Of a DNA stretch of 47,372 nucleotides, positions 11,374 through 21,499 are shown piece by piece. The translations under genes and the position numbers were made by a program. The stretch's first letter is position 1; each line of letters begins with the position of its first letter. Under the pieces are notes generated by a model that did not search any database, was not told where the DNA came from, and saw only the letters and a list, made by a program, of their open reading frames with translations. Location: the NCBI GenBank assembly GCA_027604705.1, contig JADHYV010000111.1, positions 1-47,372 of the forward strand, in the 5' to 3' direction. This DNA is from Allomyces arbusculus (Eukaryota > Blastocladiomycota > Blastocladiomycetes > Blastocladiales > Blastocladiaceae).

Positions 11374-11973
11374 ATGGTGGGAAGTGAGGCGGAAGGAGGA
11401 TTGAACTTTTGCGAAGACTTTGCCAAAATCAAACCGTTGCCTTGATGTTTTCTTTTTTCGAAGCAATGCGAAAGCCCACAGCACGTCGTGGGGTTTGTTG
11501 TCAAACCGTCTGTGGACGCACTCTGAAGGTGTTCCCCATTTTTCGACAACGCTTGCAAGCTGACCAGACCTCAGACTCCCGTACTCACAAGTGACATCCG
11601 CCGACACAGGAAAGCACGACAGCCGTGAACAGAAACAAAACGACGATGGGAGGAAAGCTTTTATGTACAAGTTGAGGTAATAAAATGGTTTGATCGCGAT
11701 CAAGAGGCGTTTACATCAATCCGGGTCACGGAGGCGCGAGCAAACGACCAGGAAGAAAAAAAGGACACAGCATGCGTCGCGCAAGCCGGCTCCCACGGTG
11801 CAGCCGGCAGGGGACGGCACGGCGCAGCGGAGCCGGAGCGGCTGACGAGCGACCGACCAGCCGTCGCGACGGACACGGTAATAGGACTCTCGGGTGTTTA
11901 GCAGCCGCACGACCGAGCACAACAAGTCAATGCCGGCGTGCGCGCGACCACCGACGCAAGGACGTGCAACCAC
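11374..11973. other. Convergent intergenic region (PH-CLU and eIF1 3' ends)
   Basis: About 600 bases lie between two convergent genes. AATAAAA at 11679-11685 on the plus strand is a candidate polyadenylation signal for the PH-CLU transcript, though it is about 300 bases past the stop codon. Otherwise only short, unconvincing frames are present. Confidence 0.45.
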
Positions 11974-12687
11974 TTAGAACCCATGGATCTTGACCTGGTC
12001 CTTGCGGGCAATGCCCTCCTCGACGAGGAACGTGCCGACCTTGGTGCGTTGGTCGCCCTGCAGCTGAATGACCTCGCCGAGCTCCTCGTCCTGAACGAGC
12101 GTGCCGTTGCAGGCAAAGTCCTTCTTGAAGGCCTTGAGCAGCTTCTTCTGGTCAATCTCGGCGGGCAGGCCCTGCACCGTCGTCAGCGTCTTGCGTCCAT
12201 TGCGCTGCTGGATGCGAATATCTATGCTCGGAGAACGATGCCGAGACAAGGGTAAGGTGCGAGGTGACGGTGAGGTCAAGTACTCCAACGCGTCTCAAGA
12301 GGCTCGAACGAGCACGCGCATGTCCGGCGCCCAGTTGCAGTTTTGCCGTGCCGCAAACAGCGAATCAGTGTAACTATGACAATAAAAAGTGATCCTGGAG
12401 CCCTGTACCCGACAGCGGGCCCAAGACGGACGGTCGCCGCGGGCAATTCAAAGATGCGCGACCAAAGCCGCGCGCCCCCAGGGACTTCACTCGTACAGAA
12501 ATGGTTTTCATCATATCGCGGCGGCGCGGACAGACGGCAACCTGGGCAAGCGACGCGAGGCGGTGCGACCGCAATGCGGTTCGAGCCGAGGCCGACACGT
12601 ACGGATGTAGGACTGGGTCTTGGTGGTGTCGTTGTCGCCCGTATCCGCGAAAGGATCGAACGTGGTGAGGTTCTGGATACCGGACAT
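11974..12687 (-). CDS. SUI1: Translation initiation factor eIF1 (SUI1)
   Basis: eIF1 binds the 40S subunit near the P site and enforces AUG selection during scanning. Two exons join cleanly: 12687-12603 (MSGIQNLTTFDPFADTGD, ending TQSYI plus one base) and 12221-11974. The join restores SYIHIRIQQRNGRKTLTTVQG, the highly conserved eIF1 core. The C-terminus (FACNGTLV, GEVIQLQGDQRTKV, DQVKIHGF) is also family-standard. The protein is about 110 residues, the normal size. The single intron (12602-12222) has a GTACGT donor and a TAG acceptor. At about 380 bases it is much longer than the 60-120 bases typical here, which is common for a first intron in a highly expressed gene. RPB5 lies upstream on the same strand. 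Confidence 0.96.
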
Positions 12688-13155
12688 GCAGGGGGGCTGG
12701 GCTGGTCTTTGCGCGGACTTGGGTGCTGTTCGGACGAGATCCAAACGGCGAGTGGGGAGGTCGATCGGTGAAGGGAGAAAGGGACGAGGCGGTGACGCGC
12801 ACCGAACGACCGCTTTTTAAACAGCATCTTTTGGTGGCGTGACGTCACGTGCTCCGTTGCGTCCGACATGCAGCTTACCTCGCTGTCCACTTCGCCTTTA
12901 TTTCGAAAACTTGGAACAAAAGGAGTGTCGCAACTCGCAATCGCGATCGCGCGCAGGATCCCAGCACAAAGAACCGTCGCGCCATCCGGTACCGCTTTGA
13001 GCGCGCGGCGACGAAACGGTGTGGCCGGTCTCTTGCGATCACCGGCCAGTTGAAAAGGACAGGCACCCAAAAAGAAGTAAATGGACATGCTTGCCCGCTA
13101 TCCATCGCACACCCGCCGCCCCACTCTCCCACCACATCCACGTCCGTGGCCTGCA
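12688..13155. other. Promoter region of eIF1 and 3' region of RPB5
   Basis: 468 bases between two minus-strand genes. The part near 12820-12850 carries a T-rich TTTTTAAA tract and the CRE/E-box composite described separately. No coding frame is convincing on either strand. Confidence 0.45.
12840..12851. promoter_or_regulatory. CRE/E-box composite upstream of eIF1
   Basis: The 12-mer TGACGTCACGTG fuses a perfect CRE palindrome (TGACGTCA) with a perfect CACGTG E-box, sharing four bases. It lies about 155 bases upstream of the eIF1 start codon, beside a T/A-rich tract that could serve as a TATA element. bZIP and bHLH factors bind such cores in fungi. Use of this site is inferred from position only. 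Confidence 0.4.
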
Positions 13156-14140
13156 CTAGAAGCACAAGCGGTAGGTCACATAGCGACCGGCCGTCTCCGA
13201 TTTCCGGATAATCTTGACGACCTCGCCGCGACGCAGGCCAAAGTACCGTGCGACCGGGTCGCCCATGGTGATGCGCGGCAGCTGCGTCTCCTTCAAGCGG
13301 CTACAACGGGATCGAAAGACAAAGAGGCGTCAGTGCCTGCTCGTTCCGCAGCGATCAGTCGACGCGTGGCGGGGACGTACTAGCGTTCGAGAAGATTCTT
13401 CTTGTCCTCGGCCGAGAGCACCTCGTGCTTTGGGACGAGCGTATGGTGCGTGATGTTGACAATGAGCTCGGCCTCCTCGAATGCCTCGAGGCGGTACTTT
13501 TCCGACACGTTTTGGATCGTCTGAACGAGGAAATCGACGAATACAAGGTGAGCGGAAATACCAAGTGACGGGAGCGCCAGATGCTCGTTTCGGACCGATC
13601 GAGATGGTGCAAATGCGGTACCTTGACGGCTTGAGGAGACAGGGGTTGCTGGTGAACGATGATGCCGCGCGTAATCTGGTTGCTAACAATCTGCTCGCAG
13701 AATCTACATTATCCCGATGCAAATCCGGCCGTGAGGGCATGGTCTGACCGCCGTGGCGGAGAGCATCGATTCGTAACGAGCGAGCACGTACACGCGAATC
13801 GGCGCGACACCAATCTTCTTCTTCTCCTCGCCCGCAAAGAAGGCCACCATGATGGCCTCCTGCGTGTCGCGATGCAAGAAGATGCGCGTCAAGGTGCTGT
13901 CGCGCCTACACTCTCGTGCGCGTCCATCGTCAGCGGTGCGCAATCACGTCGGTAGGGGAATGTCGCTGCAAAGAACACCCACTGGACCGAGCCGTTTGGT
14001 GCGTGCCGTGCGCGGAAGTCGTCAAGCGTCATGTTGAGCAGGTCCTCTTGCACGACGTAGCCGCGGTCGACCATCATTTGGAAAATGGTCTTATGCACGC
14101 GGTAGAGGCGCGTCACGTCGCGGTCGCCGTCGGAGCTCAT
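13156..14140 (-). CDS. RPB5: RNA polymerase I/II/III shared subunit RPB5 (ABC27)
   Basis: RPB5 is shared by all three nuclear RNA polymerases and forms part of the lower jaw. Five exons keep frame: 14140-13983, 13905-13792, 13703-13622, 13520-13381 and 13300-13156. They give 212 residues, against 215 in budding yeast. The N-terminus [20 protein letters not shown] and [17 protein letters not shown] match the eukaryote-specific jaw domain. The middle has [18 protein letters not shown] and [17 protein letters not shown]. The C-terminal assembly domain is nearly invariant: [19 protein letters not shown], then [28 protein letters not shown] and [12 protein letters not shown]. Introns are 77-101 bases with donors GTGGGT, GTACGT, GTACCG and GTACGT. 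The N-terminal exon 1/2 junction is the least constrained. Confidence 0.95.
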
Positions 14141-14492
14141 GGTGGTCGGGCTGGGACGGGTTCGGTCCGTCGTGCGCGGCAAAGGTGGGTCAGGACGGCG
14201 ACTGCAGCAAGCTCCGGTCTTGATGCAACGCAATCTGTGTTGGTTTTGATCAAATTTCCGTCAGATTGCGAGCGGGGAGGGAGCGAGGTGCAACAGTGCA
14301 GTGGCACGACATGTCTGGTCACGTGCCGCGTTGGCATGCAGTCGATGTGTTCACCTGCGACGGCAAATCAACTGTGATGAACGGGTGTATGCTTTTCTGT
14401 AAGTTCTGTATCGCATCCAAAAAAAAGTCGACAGCCATCTGAACCTGGCAGGAAAAGAAGGAATCGGCGTAAAAATCCCCGCGCGCCCACGT
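14141..14492. other. Intergenic region between PLC 3' end and RPB5 promoter
   Basis: 352 bases separate the PLC stop codon from the RPB5 start, both on the minus strand. It presumably contains the PLC 3' untranslated region and the RPB5 promoter. No gene, repeat or clear motif is seen. Confidence 0.45.
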
Positions 14493-17408
14493 TCACTCTT
14501 GGTGGATCCCGATCCACACCAGCAAACTGGCGTCGGTACTCTGCTTCCCCTTCCAGTTTCTCAGGTAGAGGAACCGGTAGCCGGCGTTGAGTGCCGCGAC
14601 CGGTGCTGCCCACGAGCCGACCAGGTCCTGCCCGCTCAGGTCATGGTCGTGGACCGAAAAGCGCACAATCGCGAGCGCTGGGTTGTAGACGCGTACGGCC
14701 AGCATTTCGTTCCACGACGGGTTCCTGGAGCCAGTCAAGGATCGGAACGGTGAGAAATGGTGTGGAGGGAAACGTGCCGCAAATACATCATGCTCTCAGC
14801 ACGTACCAGCCATTGTCCGTGACGTGCTTGGTCTTGTACTTGAACGTGGGTTCATCAATTGCGTCGTGGTCCCAGTCGTTCGGCAGTGTCGCCGACGCTG
14901 GAGCGTGTGGTGTTGCCGGCGCCGGGATATCAAACAGTTCAAACTCGACAAACGGGTCAATCACCTCGCCCTTGCTCTTGTCTTTCGGTTTCGGGAGGTA
15001 CTGGGCGGCCATAATCTATGCGGGCAATATAATGACGGTCAGCTGATCAGGTCGCGACGTGGAGCAGGTAAATAGAGTCGCTGACAGTGCGTACCCGAAT
15101 CGTCAGAATCAAGGGCCGTGGCCGCGCGACAGTGGAGTCGAGCATGTACTCGGGCTTGAGCACGTAGCCGCTGCCACCATTTTGCTCAAAGAAGGCCGTG
15201 TTCAGGGCCATGCCCATGTCTAGCTCGATCAATCAAAGATGATGAGTCCGCGATGCCGCCCAACGGAATCCCACTCGACAGGAATTTACCAAACGTTTGC
15301 CAGTTTAGTGCAACGAGCTGGCAGCCGGCCGCCCAGTGCGGGAACGGGTTGTAGTTCGACGACCCTACGCGCGTGCCGGCCGGGTAGACGCGCGAAATGC
15401 GCATCGTATGGTACGCGAGCCACCGGACCATGGCGGTTCGTGCGAGTTTCAAACTCGCCGACTCGGAAAACGACGACATTGTGCAAAAGTAGCCCAACGG
15501 GTCGACCTCGGCCGACTTGTCGGCATCGGTAAACGACCCAAACTTGACCGTCTTCATGTACACGGCGAGCGCCAGCAAGTCCGGCGAGGCCGACGACGAC
15601 GCGGAGGTGGCCGGCGACCCGGACCCAGGTTCGTCAATGGGGTCTGCGACGATCCGCGCTGACGACGCGAGAATCGCCGATTCGGTAGGCATGCGCGACA
15701 CGCGTCGCGTGGGAGACGCCGCGCCGTCGCTCGAGGAGTCGAGCAACGCCGACTGGGCCGACATGGACGGCGCGCGTGACCGTGACGCCGTCGATGCCGT
15801 CTCGAAATCGTCCGACGGTGTTTCGACGGTCACATAGCCCTTGCCCTTGATGAGCACCTTCCGGCGCAGGTCCAAGGGGGACGGCAGCGCCGTCTCGCCG
15901 TCGGCGACGCGGTCCGTGACCAGCATGTCCCCGAGAATGTTGCGCAGGTAGTAGGCAATCTTGGCCTGCTGGAAACTGCTGCAGTGCATTTCGAGCGAAA
16001 GGATCACGGGCCACTCAGACGCAACAAACGCGTACTTGTGGATCGCCTGGATCACTTCGCGGAACAGAATTTTGGACGTGGCCGTGTGGCCGTGGTAGAT
16101 AATGGGCTCATCGTGCGGGCCATCCCAGCAGTCGAGCTCGACGCACCGGCACCCGCGCTGCAAAACGCGCACGTAGGCCTCAACCGACGAGTCTGAGTTG
16201 AGCTGGTTGCCCTCGAGGTACGTGTTGTGACTCGATGAAATGAAATAGTGCGCAAGCGGACGGTCCATGACATGTGTCGGGCGCCGTTTCCGCGCCGCGC
16301 TCTGCGGCGATAACAAGAACATGTAGAACGACGACAGGTCCAACGCGCGGTGCGCAAGCAAAAGCGTGCTGCCATCTGCCGATGGCACAGCAGCGGATTG
16401 CGGGTCGGCTGCCCAGATGTCGGGCACGATCGAGTGCCGCAGAAACATTTGGTCCATGTCGGCGTCGGTCAGCGTGTCCTCCTTTTGGAAGTTGCGCAGG
16501 AACCCGTGGAATTGGTCGTGGTTCATGAGGCCGTCGCCGTCGGTCCCGCCCGTGATTTCGTCAAACAGTTTGACGAGGTCGCGCGGCGGGCGGCGCAGGT
16601 CGCGACACAGCTTGGAAAACTCTTCGAAGCGCAACCAGCCGCGATGTTCGCGATCGTGTGCCTGGAACAGGTTCTTGATCTCGTCCTTGGTGAGCGCCAC
16701 GTTGAACGATTTCAGGACGGCAACGCACTCGGCCAAGTCAACGCGCCCATTTTCATTGGCGTCGGCAGCGACCCAGGCGCGATGGATCCACGTGTTGATG
16801 GCCATCATGGTGTAGTCCCGGCCGTCGAGCGTCTGGTCGTGCGCGCGAATGGTTTCGATGATGCGCACAAACTCGTCGCGCAAATAAGTCGACGAGCAGA
16901 CCAGGTCGAGGATCTTGTGCTCGCCGCCGCGCGTGTAGTGGATCGAGAGCGCGCGCTGGTCGGCGGCCTCGGCCAAGTCACGGTCGGCGCTTTGCGGGAC
17001 GGTGTAGGACAAGTGCGCGCGCACGTCGGACATGTCGTCGAGGTTGATGGTCGTGAGCTCGGGCGGCTTGCGCTTCGACCCCCACCGCACTTGGCGGCGC
17101 AGCAGGTCGAGTTTGAAGACGCGTTCCTTGCCGCGCGACTTGGGCGCCTTGCGGTCCATTTTCGAGAGCGTGATGCCGGAGACGAGCGCGTCGAGCATGG
17201 TCAGGCCACCGTGGCTCACAGCCGCGGTGCCGGCACTGCGCGGGACCGACGTGGTGCCGTCAGGCGACAGCGACAGACTACTGAGCTGGTCGGCAAGCGG
17301 TGACGCGGTGCCGGCAGAGCTGGGCGACCCAGTGGACGGAAGGTCGCGGGTCCCGCCGCCCGTTCCAAGCGACTTGAGCGGACGGTTGAAGCGCTTGAAG
17401 AACGACAT
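14493..17408 (-). CDS. PLC1: Phosphoinositide-specific phospholipase C, delta type
   Basis: PI-PLC cleaves PtdIns(4,5)P2 into diacylglycerol and inositol trisphosphate at membranes. Four exons keep frame: 17408-15290, 15219-15095, 15015-14807 and 14724-14493, giving about 894 residues. The order is delta-like: PH-like region (about 80-200), EF-hand pair (loop DANENGRVDLAE, then HDREHRGWLRFEEF), X box, Ser-rich spacer, Y box and C2. The X box has both catalytic histidines: ISSSHNTYL (His394) and IYHGHT (His441), 47 residues apart, as in animal PLC-delta. The Y box includes SNYNPFPHWAAGCQLVALNWQT. The C2 domain begins LILTIRIMAAQYLPKPK and continues NGWNPSWNEML. Introns are 70-82 bases. The spacer of about 100 residues between X and Y is rich in Ser, Ala and Asp, as expected for the autoinhibitory linker. 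Confidence 0.95.
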
Positions 17409-17959
17409 GATGGTTGCCGGGAGCGAGGAGCGAGTGTCGCAGGATGAGGTCGGCGAAAGCTACTGTCAAGTCTGGTTGATTGACGGCCGTCACGGCGTCC
17501 GTGCAGCGCGCGAATTGGCACCTTGATCCGCGCGGGCCGCACAATGGACACTTGAACCAGGAGAATGCGCCGAGTTGGTGTCGACGAGCCGAATCGTGGA
17601 GAGAAAGAGCGGGCTTGGCCGCTGCGGCGACCAGTCTGTGCTCGCAGAATGGAATCCTGGGCAAGAGACGCGTCGGACATGCTGGCTGGGGTTGGCCAGG
17701 CGCGCCCCGTTTGGCGCCGGTGCCTGCGAGCCGCTCCTGACCACGTTTGTGCCTGTGCCTTCGACCATGAACATGGACCGCTACGTGCGCGCGCGACATG
17801 CGGATCTGATGGCACGCCGATTCACGGACGCCCGGCGCTTTGCCATGCAAGTTAGAGAAGACACCCATGTATTCACGTCTCCCTGCCCCTTGACGGCTCG
17901 CGCATCGCCTCCTCGACCCGCGTCGACACCGACGACGGCTCCTGCACACGAAACCGCCT
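17409..17959. other. Intergenic region between VMA3 and PLC
   Basis: 551 bases between two minus-strand genes. On the plus strand an ATG at 17767 opens a short Arg-rich frame (MNMDRYVRARHADLMARRF) that meets a possible donor (GTTAGA) after about 28 codons. No second exon was found, so it is not called as a gene. The PLC promoter should lie here. Confidence 0.4.
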
Positions 17960-18660
17960 TCAACACTCGTTGGTGGCCTTGGTGTTAAGAATGAGCGCGA
18001 CAATGAGGCCGTAGAGCCCGAGCACCTCGGCAAAGATGAGCATGAGCACCATGCCGACAAAGAGCTTGGGTGAATTGGCATATCCCTTGACGCCCGCGTC
18101 CCCAACAATGCCAATCGCGTAGCCCGCGGCCATACCGGCCATGCCAACCGAAAGACCGGCGCCGAGATGCACGAATCCGGAAAAGAGCGAGTACGGGGTT
18201 GACGGAGCCACTATGCGCACCGTGCGAGGTGGATCAGCGAGCGCACTGGATTCTGGCCACAGCCGCGAGTCATTGCGCTGCAGCAATCGCGATTCAATCA
18301 ATGGACGGGCGAGCCATCCCCAACACGTACTGTTGCCAGAGATGACGACGGAAATAACGAGGCCGTAGACAGCAACGATACCGGCCATGACGACGGGGAT
18401 CAAACTCTTCATGATCAGGTCCGGACGGAATGTGCCGGCCATGGCAATGCTGACGCCGGCCTTGGTCGTGCCGTAGGCGGCGCCGACGGCTAGGTGATGC
18501 GCAGGGTGCGCACGGAAGCGCGGATAGCCGTCAGTTCCGGCGTGCGCGCGTGGATGGTGCACAGCGCGATATTGGATCGCGTACAGGTCAGGATCATGGC
18601 GAGCGATGATCCGGCAAACCCGAAAAAGTGAGCGTAGACGGGGCAGGCGGCCGACGCCAT
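17960..18660 (-). CDS. VMA3: V-type ATPase proteolipid subunit c
   Basis: Subunit c forms the rotating membrane ring of the vacuolar H+-ATPase and carries protons. Three exons keep frame: 18660-18585, 18489-18331 and 18210-17960, giving 161 residues, the usual size. The order is [20 protein letters not shown], then the glycine-rich helix [35 protein letters not shown], the third helix with [19 protein letters not shown], and [18 protein letters not shown]. The glutamate in FAEVLG (about residue 140) is the essential proton carrier. Four transmembrane helices are evident. Introns (95 and 120 bases) have GTACGC and GTACGT donors. The start ATG is the one directly before ASAACPVY. It is divergent from Ro60, with 0.8 kb between. 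Confidence 0.96.
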
Positions 18661-19489
18661 GCTGATGAGGTTTGGCGTGCGGGTATGACGGGAAATCTGA
18701 ATAAAGAATGGCCGAGACGCGAGCGATCGAAGCGTCAAGAAGCCGGGTGGGTGCTGGTGGTCCGGGGTTGGCCGCGAGGACGTTGTGCAGGGGGCGGAGC
18801 AGGGCGGCCGTGCAAGCTGGTCCGGGTCGCGACACGGAAAAGCGGCGCGAGCGAGTGCCACGGGTGCGGCACGACGGCAGGGGAGATTGCTGGTGCTGGT
18901 GCTGGTGCTGCTGGTAATCGTCGGTGCCGACGTTGCGATAGTCTTTGCGAGGAGACGTTGGGTTGGTTGGAGGAGACGCGAGGTGGGAACAGCGCGTGGT
19001 CGAGCGGCGCACGTGCAAGCCACGAGCCGCACACGCCAGAGCTGCGAGACGTGTCTCTCGCGCCGTGTGACGTGGTGCGGGCGCTCTGTGGCTTGCGCTT
19101 GGTTGGTCGAGTCAGCGACGCAGCGCGCGCCAGTGACGCGGTTGCGACGCTGCCGCGTCAGTGCCTTTCGCACAACTGCGCAAAGCACGGCTCACTGCCC
19201 ACCATGTCGATCACCGGGTGCACAGGACGCACCGCCGGCACCTCACGCGCGCGCTCTTCGCCCACCACGCCCGAGCCCGCTCTCCGGCCGGCCCCATCGA
19301 CTTGGCCCCGCCGCGCGTCCTATAAATCGCGTCGCCGCGGCCCCGCCCGGCCTGTTCTCCGGCAAGTCCGCTGCTCTCCACCCTCTTCGACTTGCCGCCG
19401 CGCCGCCGCCGCCCGCACGCTTGCTGCTCGGCCCCGCGCCCGTCTCCACCGCACGCACGCCCCGCCGTCCGCTTTTCGCCGCCGCCACC
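18661..19489. other. Divergent promoter region of VMA3 and Ro60
   Basis: 829 bases separate the two divergent start codons. The Ro60 reading frame stays open upstream through this GC-rich region, but the perfect GCCGCCACC-ATG-G context at 19490 and the TATA box between mark it as non-coding leader and promoter. A short (TGGTGC)n tract lies near 18893-18915. Confidence 0.5.
19321..19327 (+). promoter_or_regulatory. TATA box of Ro60
   Basis: A consensus TATAAAT stands alone in very GC-rich sequence 169 bases upstream of the Ro60 start codon and in the same orientation. Its downstream flank is pyrimidine-rich, as expected for a transcription start region. Confidence 0.55.
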
Positions 19490-21499
19490 ATGGACTCGGA
19501 CTGGGAGCCCCTCGCCGACGCGAACGACGGTGCGCTCGTCGACGAAACCGGCACCGTACCGCAGTCTCGCCCGATGCGCGACGACCAAGTGCTGAATAAG
19601 GCCGGTGGTTACGTTTTTGAGGTCACGCCAATGACCCACCTCAAGCGCTTCATTATTCTGGGCAGCGACAGCTGTGTATTTTACGCTTCAGCTCGACAAT
19701 TGACTCTCGACGCGGCCAAGTCGATTGTGAAGCTGCTCGACGACGGCCACGGGCTCGAAATGGTGCAGCTGCTCTTCGACTACTCGATCTCGGGCCGCAC
19801 CGCCAAGCAGGACTACCTGATCTTTGCCCTGGCCATTTGTGCCAAGTTTGGCAACGACGAGGTCAAGGCCGCCGTCTACGCCAAGCTGCCGGAAATGTGT
19901 CGCATCCCGACCACGCTCTTCATGTTTTGCGAGTACGTTAAGTCGTTTGCCGACCCCAAGCCGCTCGAGGCCCCGGCGGCCAAGATCAACGACGACGCAC
20001 CGAATGCGGCCGCCGCGGAGAATTCGGGCGTATCCGAGCAGAAGCAGGAGCAGCAGTCGCAGGAAAAGAAGGACGTGAACATGACTGAGTCTGAGACCAC
20101 CGCGCCCACGGCCGTCGTCGCCGCCCCCAAGAAAAAGTACAAGGCGCCGACGCACCATGCGCCGCGCACGGGCAAGAACTGGGGCAAGGGCCAGCGCCGC
20201 GCCATTGCCAAGTGGTACAACCAGCCGCGCGGCGCGCTCGCCCTCGCGCGGCTCATCACCAAGTACAAGAACCGGTCAGGCTGGACGCACAAGGACCTCC
20301 TGCGGTGCGCGCACGTCAAGCCGGCGTCGCCTGCGCTCTCGCTCGTCTTCAAGTACGCCATTAACGGCTGGACCGCCGAGCTCGAGAAGGCGCTCGCCGA
20401 AATGGTCGACGTGGACCCGGATTGCGGCAAGATCAAGAACTATTTTGGCGTGCAGGCGCGCCTGACACAGCTCGACCGCGACTACAATGAACTCGCCGCG
20501 GCGGCCAAGGCTGCGCACGCCAAGGGCAGCGGCGCTGAGTTTGTCGCGCCGGTCGTGCCCGCGGCCATGGAGGCCGAGATCGTGCAGGCGATCCGCACCT
20601 ACCGCCTCGAGCGCGAGCACATGCCGACGGCGTTCCTTAACTCGGCCGCCATCTGGGCCGCTCTCACCGAGAACCTCGGGCTCACGGCGCTGCTGCGCAA
20701 TTTGAACAAGTTGTCGACGGTGGGGTTGCTCGACGACGACAGGCAGGAGAACAAGGCGCGTGTCGACATGATTGTCGAGCAGGTCACGAACGTGGACGTG
20801 CTCAAGCGTGCGCGCATGCACCCGTTCAACGTGCTCACGACGCTGCTCACATACCAGTCGGGCCGAGGCGCGCGCGGGTCGCTGTCGTGGCCCGTGAACC
20901 GGCGCATTGTGAACGCGCTCGAGCAGGCCTACTACCTGTCGTTCAAGGCTGTTGTGCCCACGGGTAAGCGGTATTTGGTGGCGATCGACGTGTCCGGGTC
21001 GATGGGCTGGTCGAACGTCATGAACTCGGCCGTCATGACGTCGCGCGATGCGGCCGCGGCGCTCGCCATGACCTTGGTCCGCACGGAGGAGAAGTGTGAC
21101 GTGGTCGCGTTTACCACGACACTCACGCCGTTCCCGCTCTCCAAGGACGACACGCTCTCGGACGTGCAGCAGCGCACGGCCAACATGCCGTTTGGCGGCA
21201 CCGACTGCGCGCAGCCCATGGTCTACGCCAAGCAGGAGCGCAAGTCTTACGACGCGTTTGTGGTCCTGACCGATAACGAGACGTGGTATGGCAGCATTCA
21301 CCCGGCCGAGGCGCTGCGTCAGTACCGCGCTGCGCCCGAGTTTGGTGTGCCCGACGCCAAGCTGGCTGTGATTGCTTTCCAGGCCTCGGACCGGTCGATT
21401 GCCGACCCAAAGGACCCGGGCATGATGGATATGGTAGGATTTGATTCGTCGGGCCCAGAGGTGCTGCGCAGTTTTGTGATGGGCGAGCTGTCGGGCTGA
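19490..21499 (+). CDS. RO60: Ro60/SS-A ribonucleoprotein (TROVE + VWA domains)
   Basis: Ro60 is a ring-shaped RNA-binding protein that holds Y RNAs and misfolded non-coding RNAs and takes part in RNA quality control. This intronless gene encodes 669 residues. The TROVE HEAT-repeat ring covers about 30-490: GGYVFEVTPMTHLKRFIILGS, CRIPTTLFMFCEYVKSF, KAIAKWYN-type helix IAKWYNQPRGALALA, GWTHKDLLRCAHVKP, LTALLRNLNKLST, HPFNVLTTLLTYQSGRG. The C-terminal VWA domain has an intact MIDAS (AIDVSGSMGWS), then FGGTDCAQPM and VLTDNETWYGSIHPAEALRQYR, all close to animal Ro60. About 75 extra residues interrupt TROVE at roughly 154-227, first Ala/Glu/Gln-rich and then Lys-rich (KKKYKAPTHH). That makes it longer than human Ro60 (538). 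The start has a perfect GCCGCCACC-ATG-G context. No Y RNA gene was recognised nearby. Confidence 0.96.
   Translation: MDSDWEPLADANDGALVDETGTVPQSRPMRDDQVLNKAGGYVFEVTPMTHLKRFIILGSDSCVFYASARQLTLDAAKSIVKLLDDGHGLEMVQLLFDYSISGRTAKQDYLIFALAICAKFGNDEVKAAVYAKLPEMCRIPTTLFMFCEYVKSFADPKPLEAPAAKINDDAPNAAAAENSGVSEQKQEQQSQEKKDVNMTESETTAPTAVVAAPKKKYKAPTHHAPRTGKNWGKGQRRAIAKWYNQPRGALALARLITKYKNRSGWTHKDLLRCAHVKPASPALSLVFKYAINGWTAELEKALAEMVDVDPDCGKIKNYFGVQARLTQLDRDYNELAAAAKAAHAKGSGAEFVAPVVPAAMEAEIVQAIRTYRLEREHMPTAFLNSAAIWAALTENLGLTALLRNLNKLSTVGLLDDDRQENKARVDMIVEQVTNVDVLKRARMHPFNVLTTLLTYQSGRGARGSLSWPVNRRIVNALEQAYYLSFKAVVPTGKRYLVAIDVSGSMGWSNVMNSAVMTSRDAAAALAMTLVRTEEKCDVVAFTTTLTPFPLSKDDTLSDVQQRTANMPFGGTDCAQPMVYAKQERKSYDAFVVLTDNETWYGSIHPAEALRQYRAAPEFGVPDAKLAVIAFQASDRSIADPKDPGMMDMVGFDSSGPEVLRSFVMGELSG

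Noticed and set aside
16350-17303. 317-codon plus-strand frame opposite the PLC gene
   Set aside because: It is the antisense shadow of a GC-rich exon with clear PI-PLC motifs, and its own translation has no domain-like composition.
17767-17850. Short Arg-rich plus-strand frame MNMDRYVRARHADLM followed by a GT
   Set aside because: Only about 28 codons, the donor is weak and no continuing exon was found.
18785-19489. Upstream extension of the Ro60 reading frame by 235 codons
   Set aside because: The open stretch starts at a non-ATG codon, lacks Ro60 similarity and contains the TATA box; ATG 19490 has a perfect Kozak context and matches the family N-terminus.
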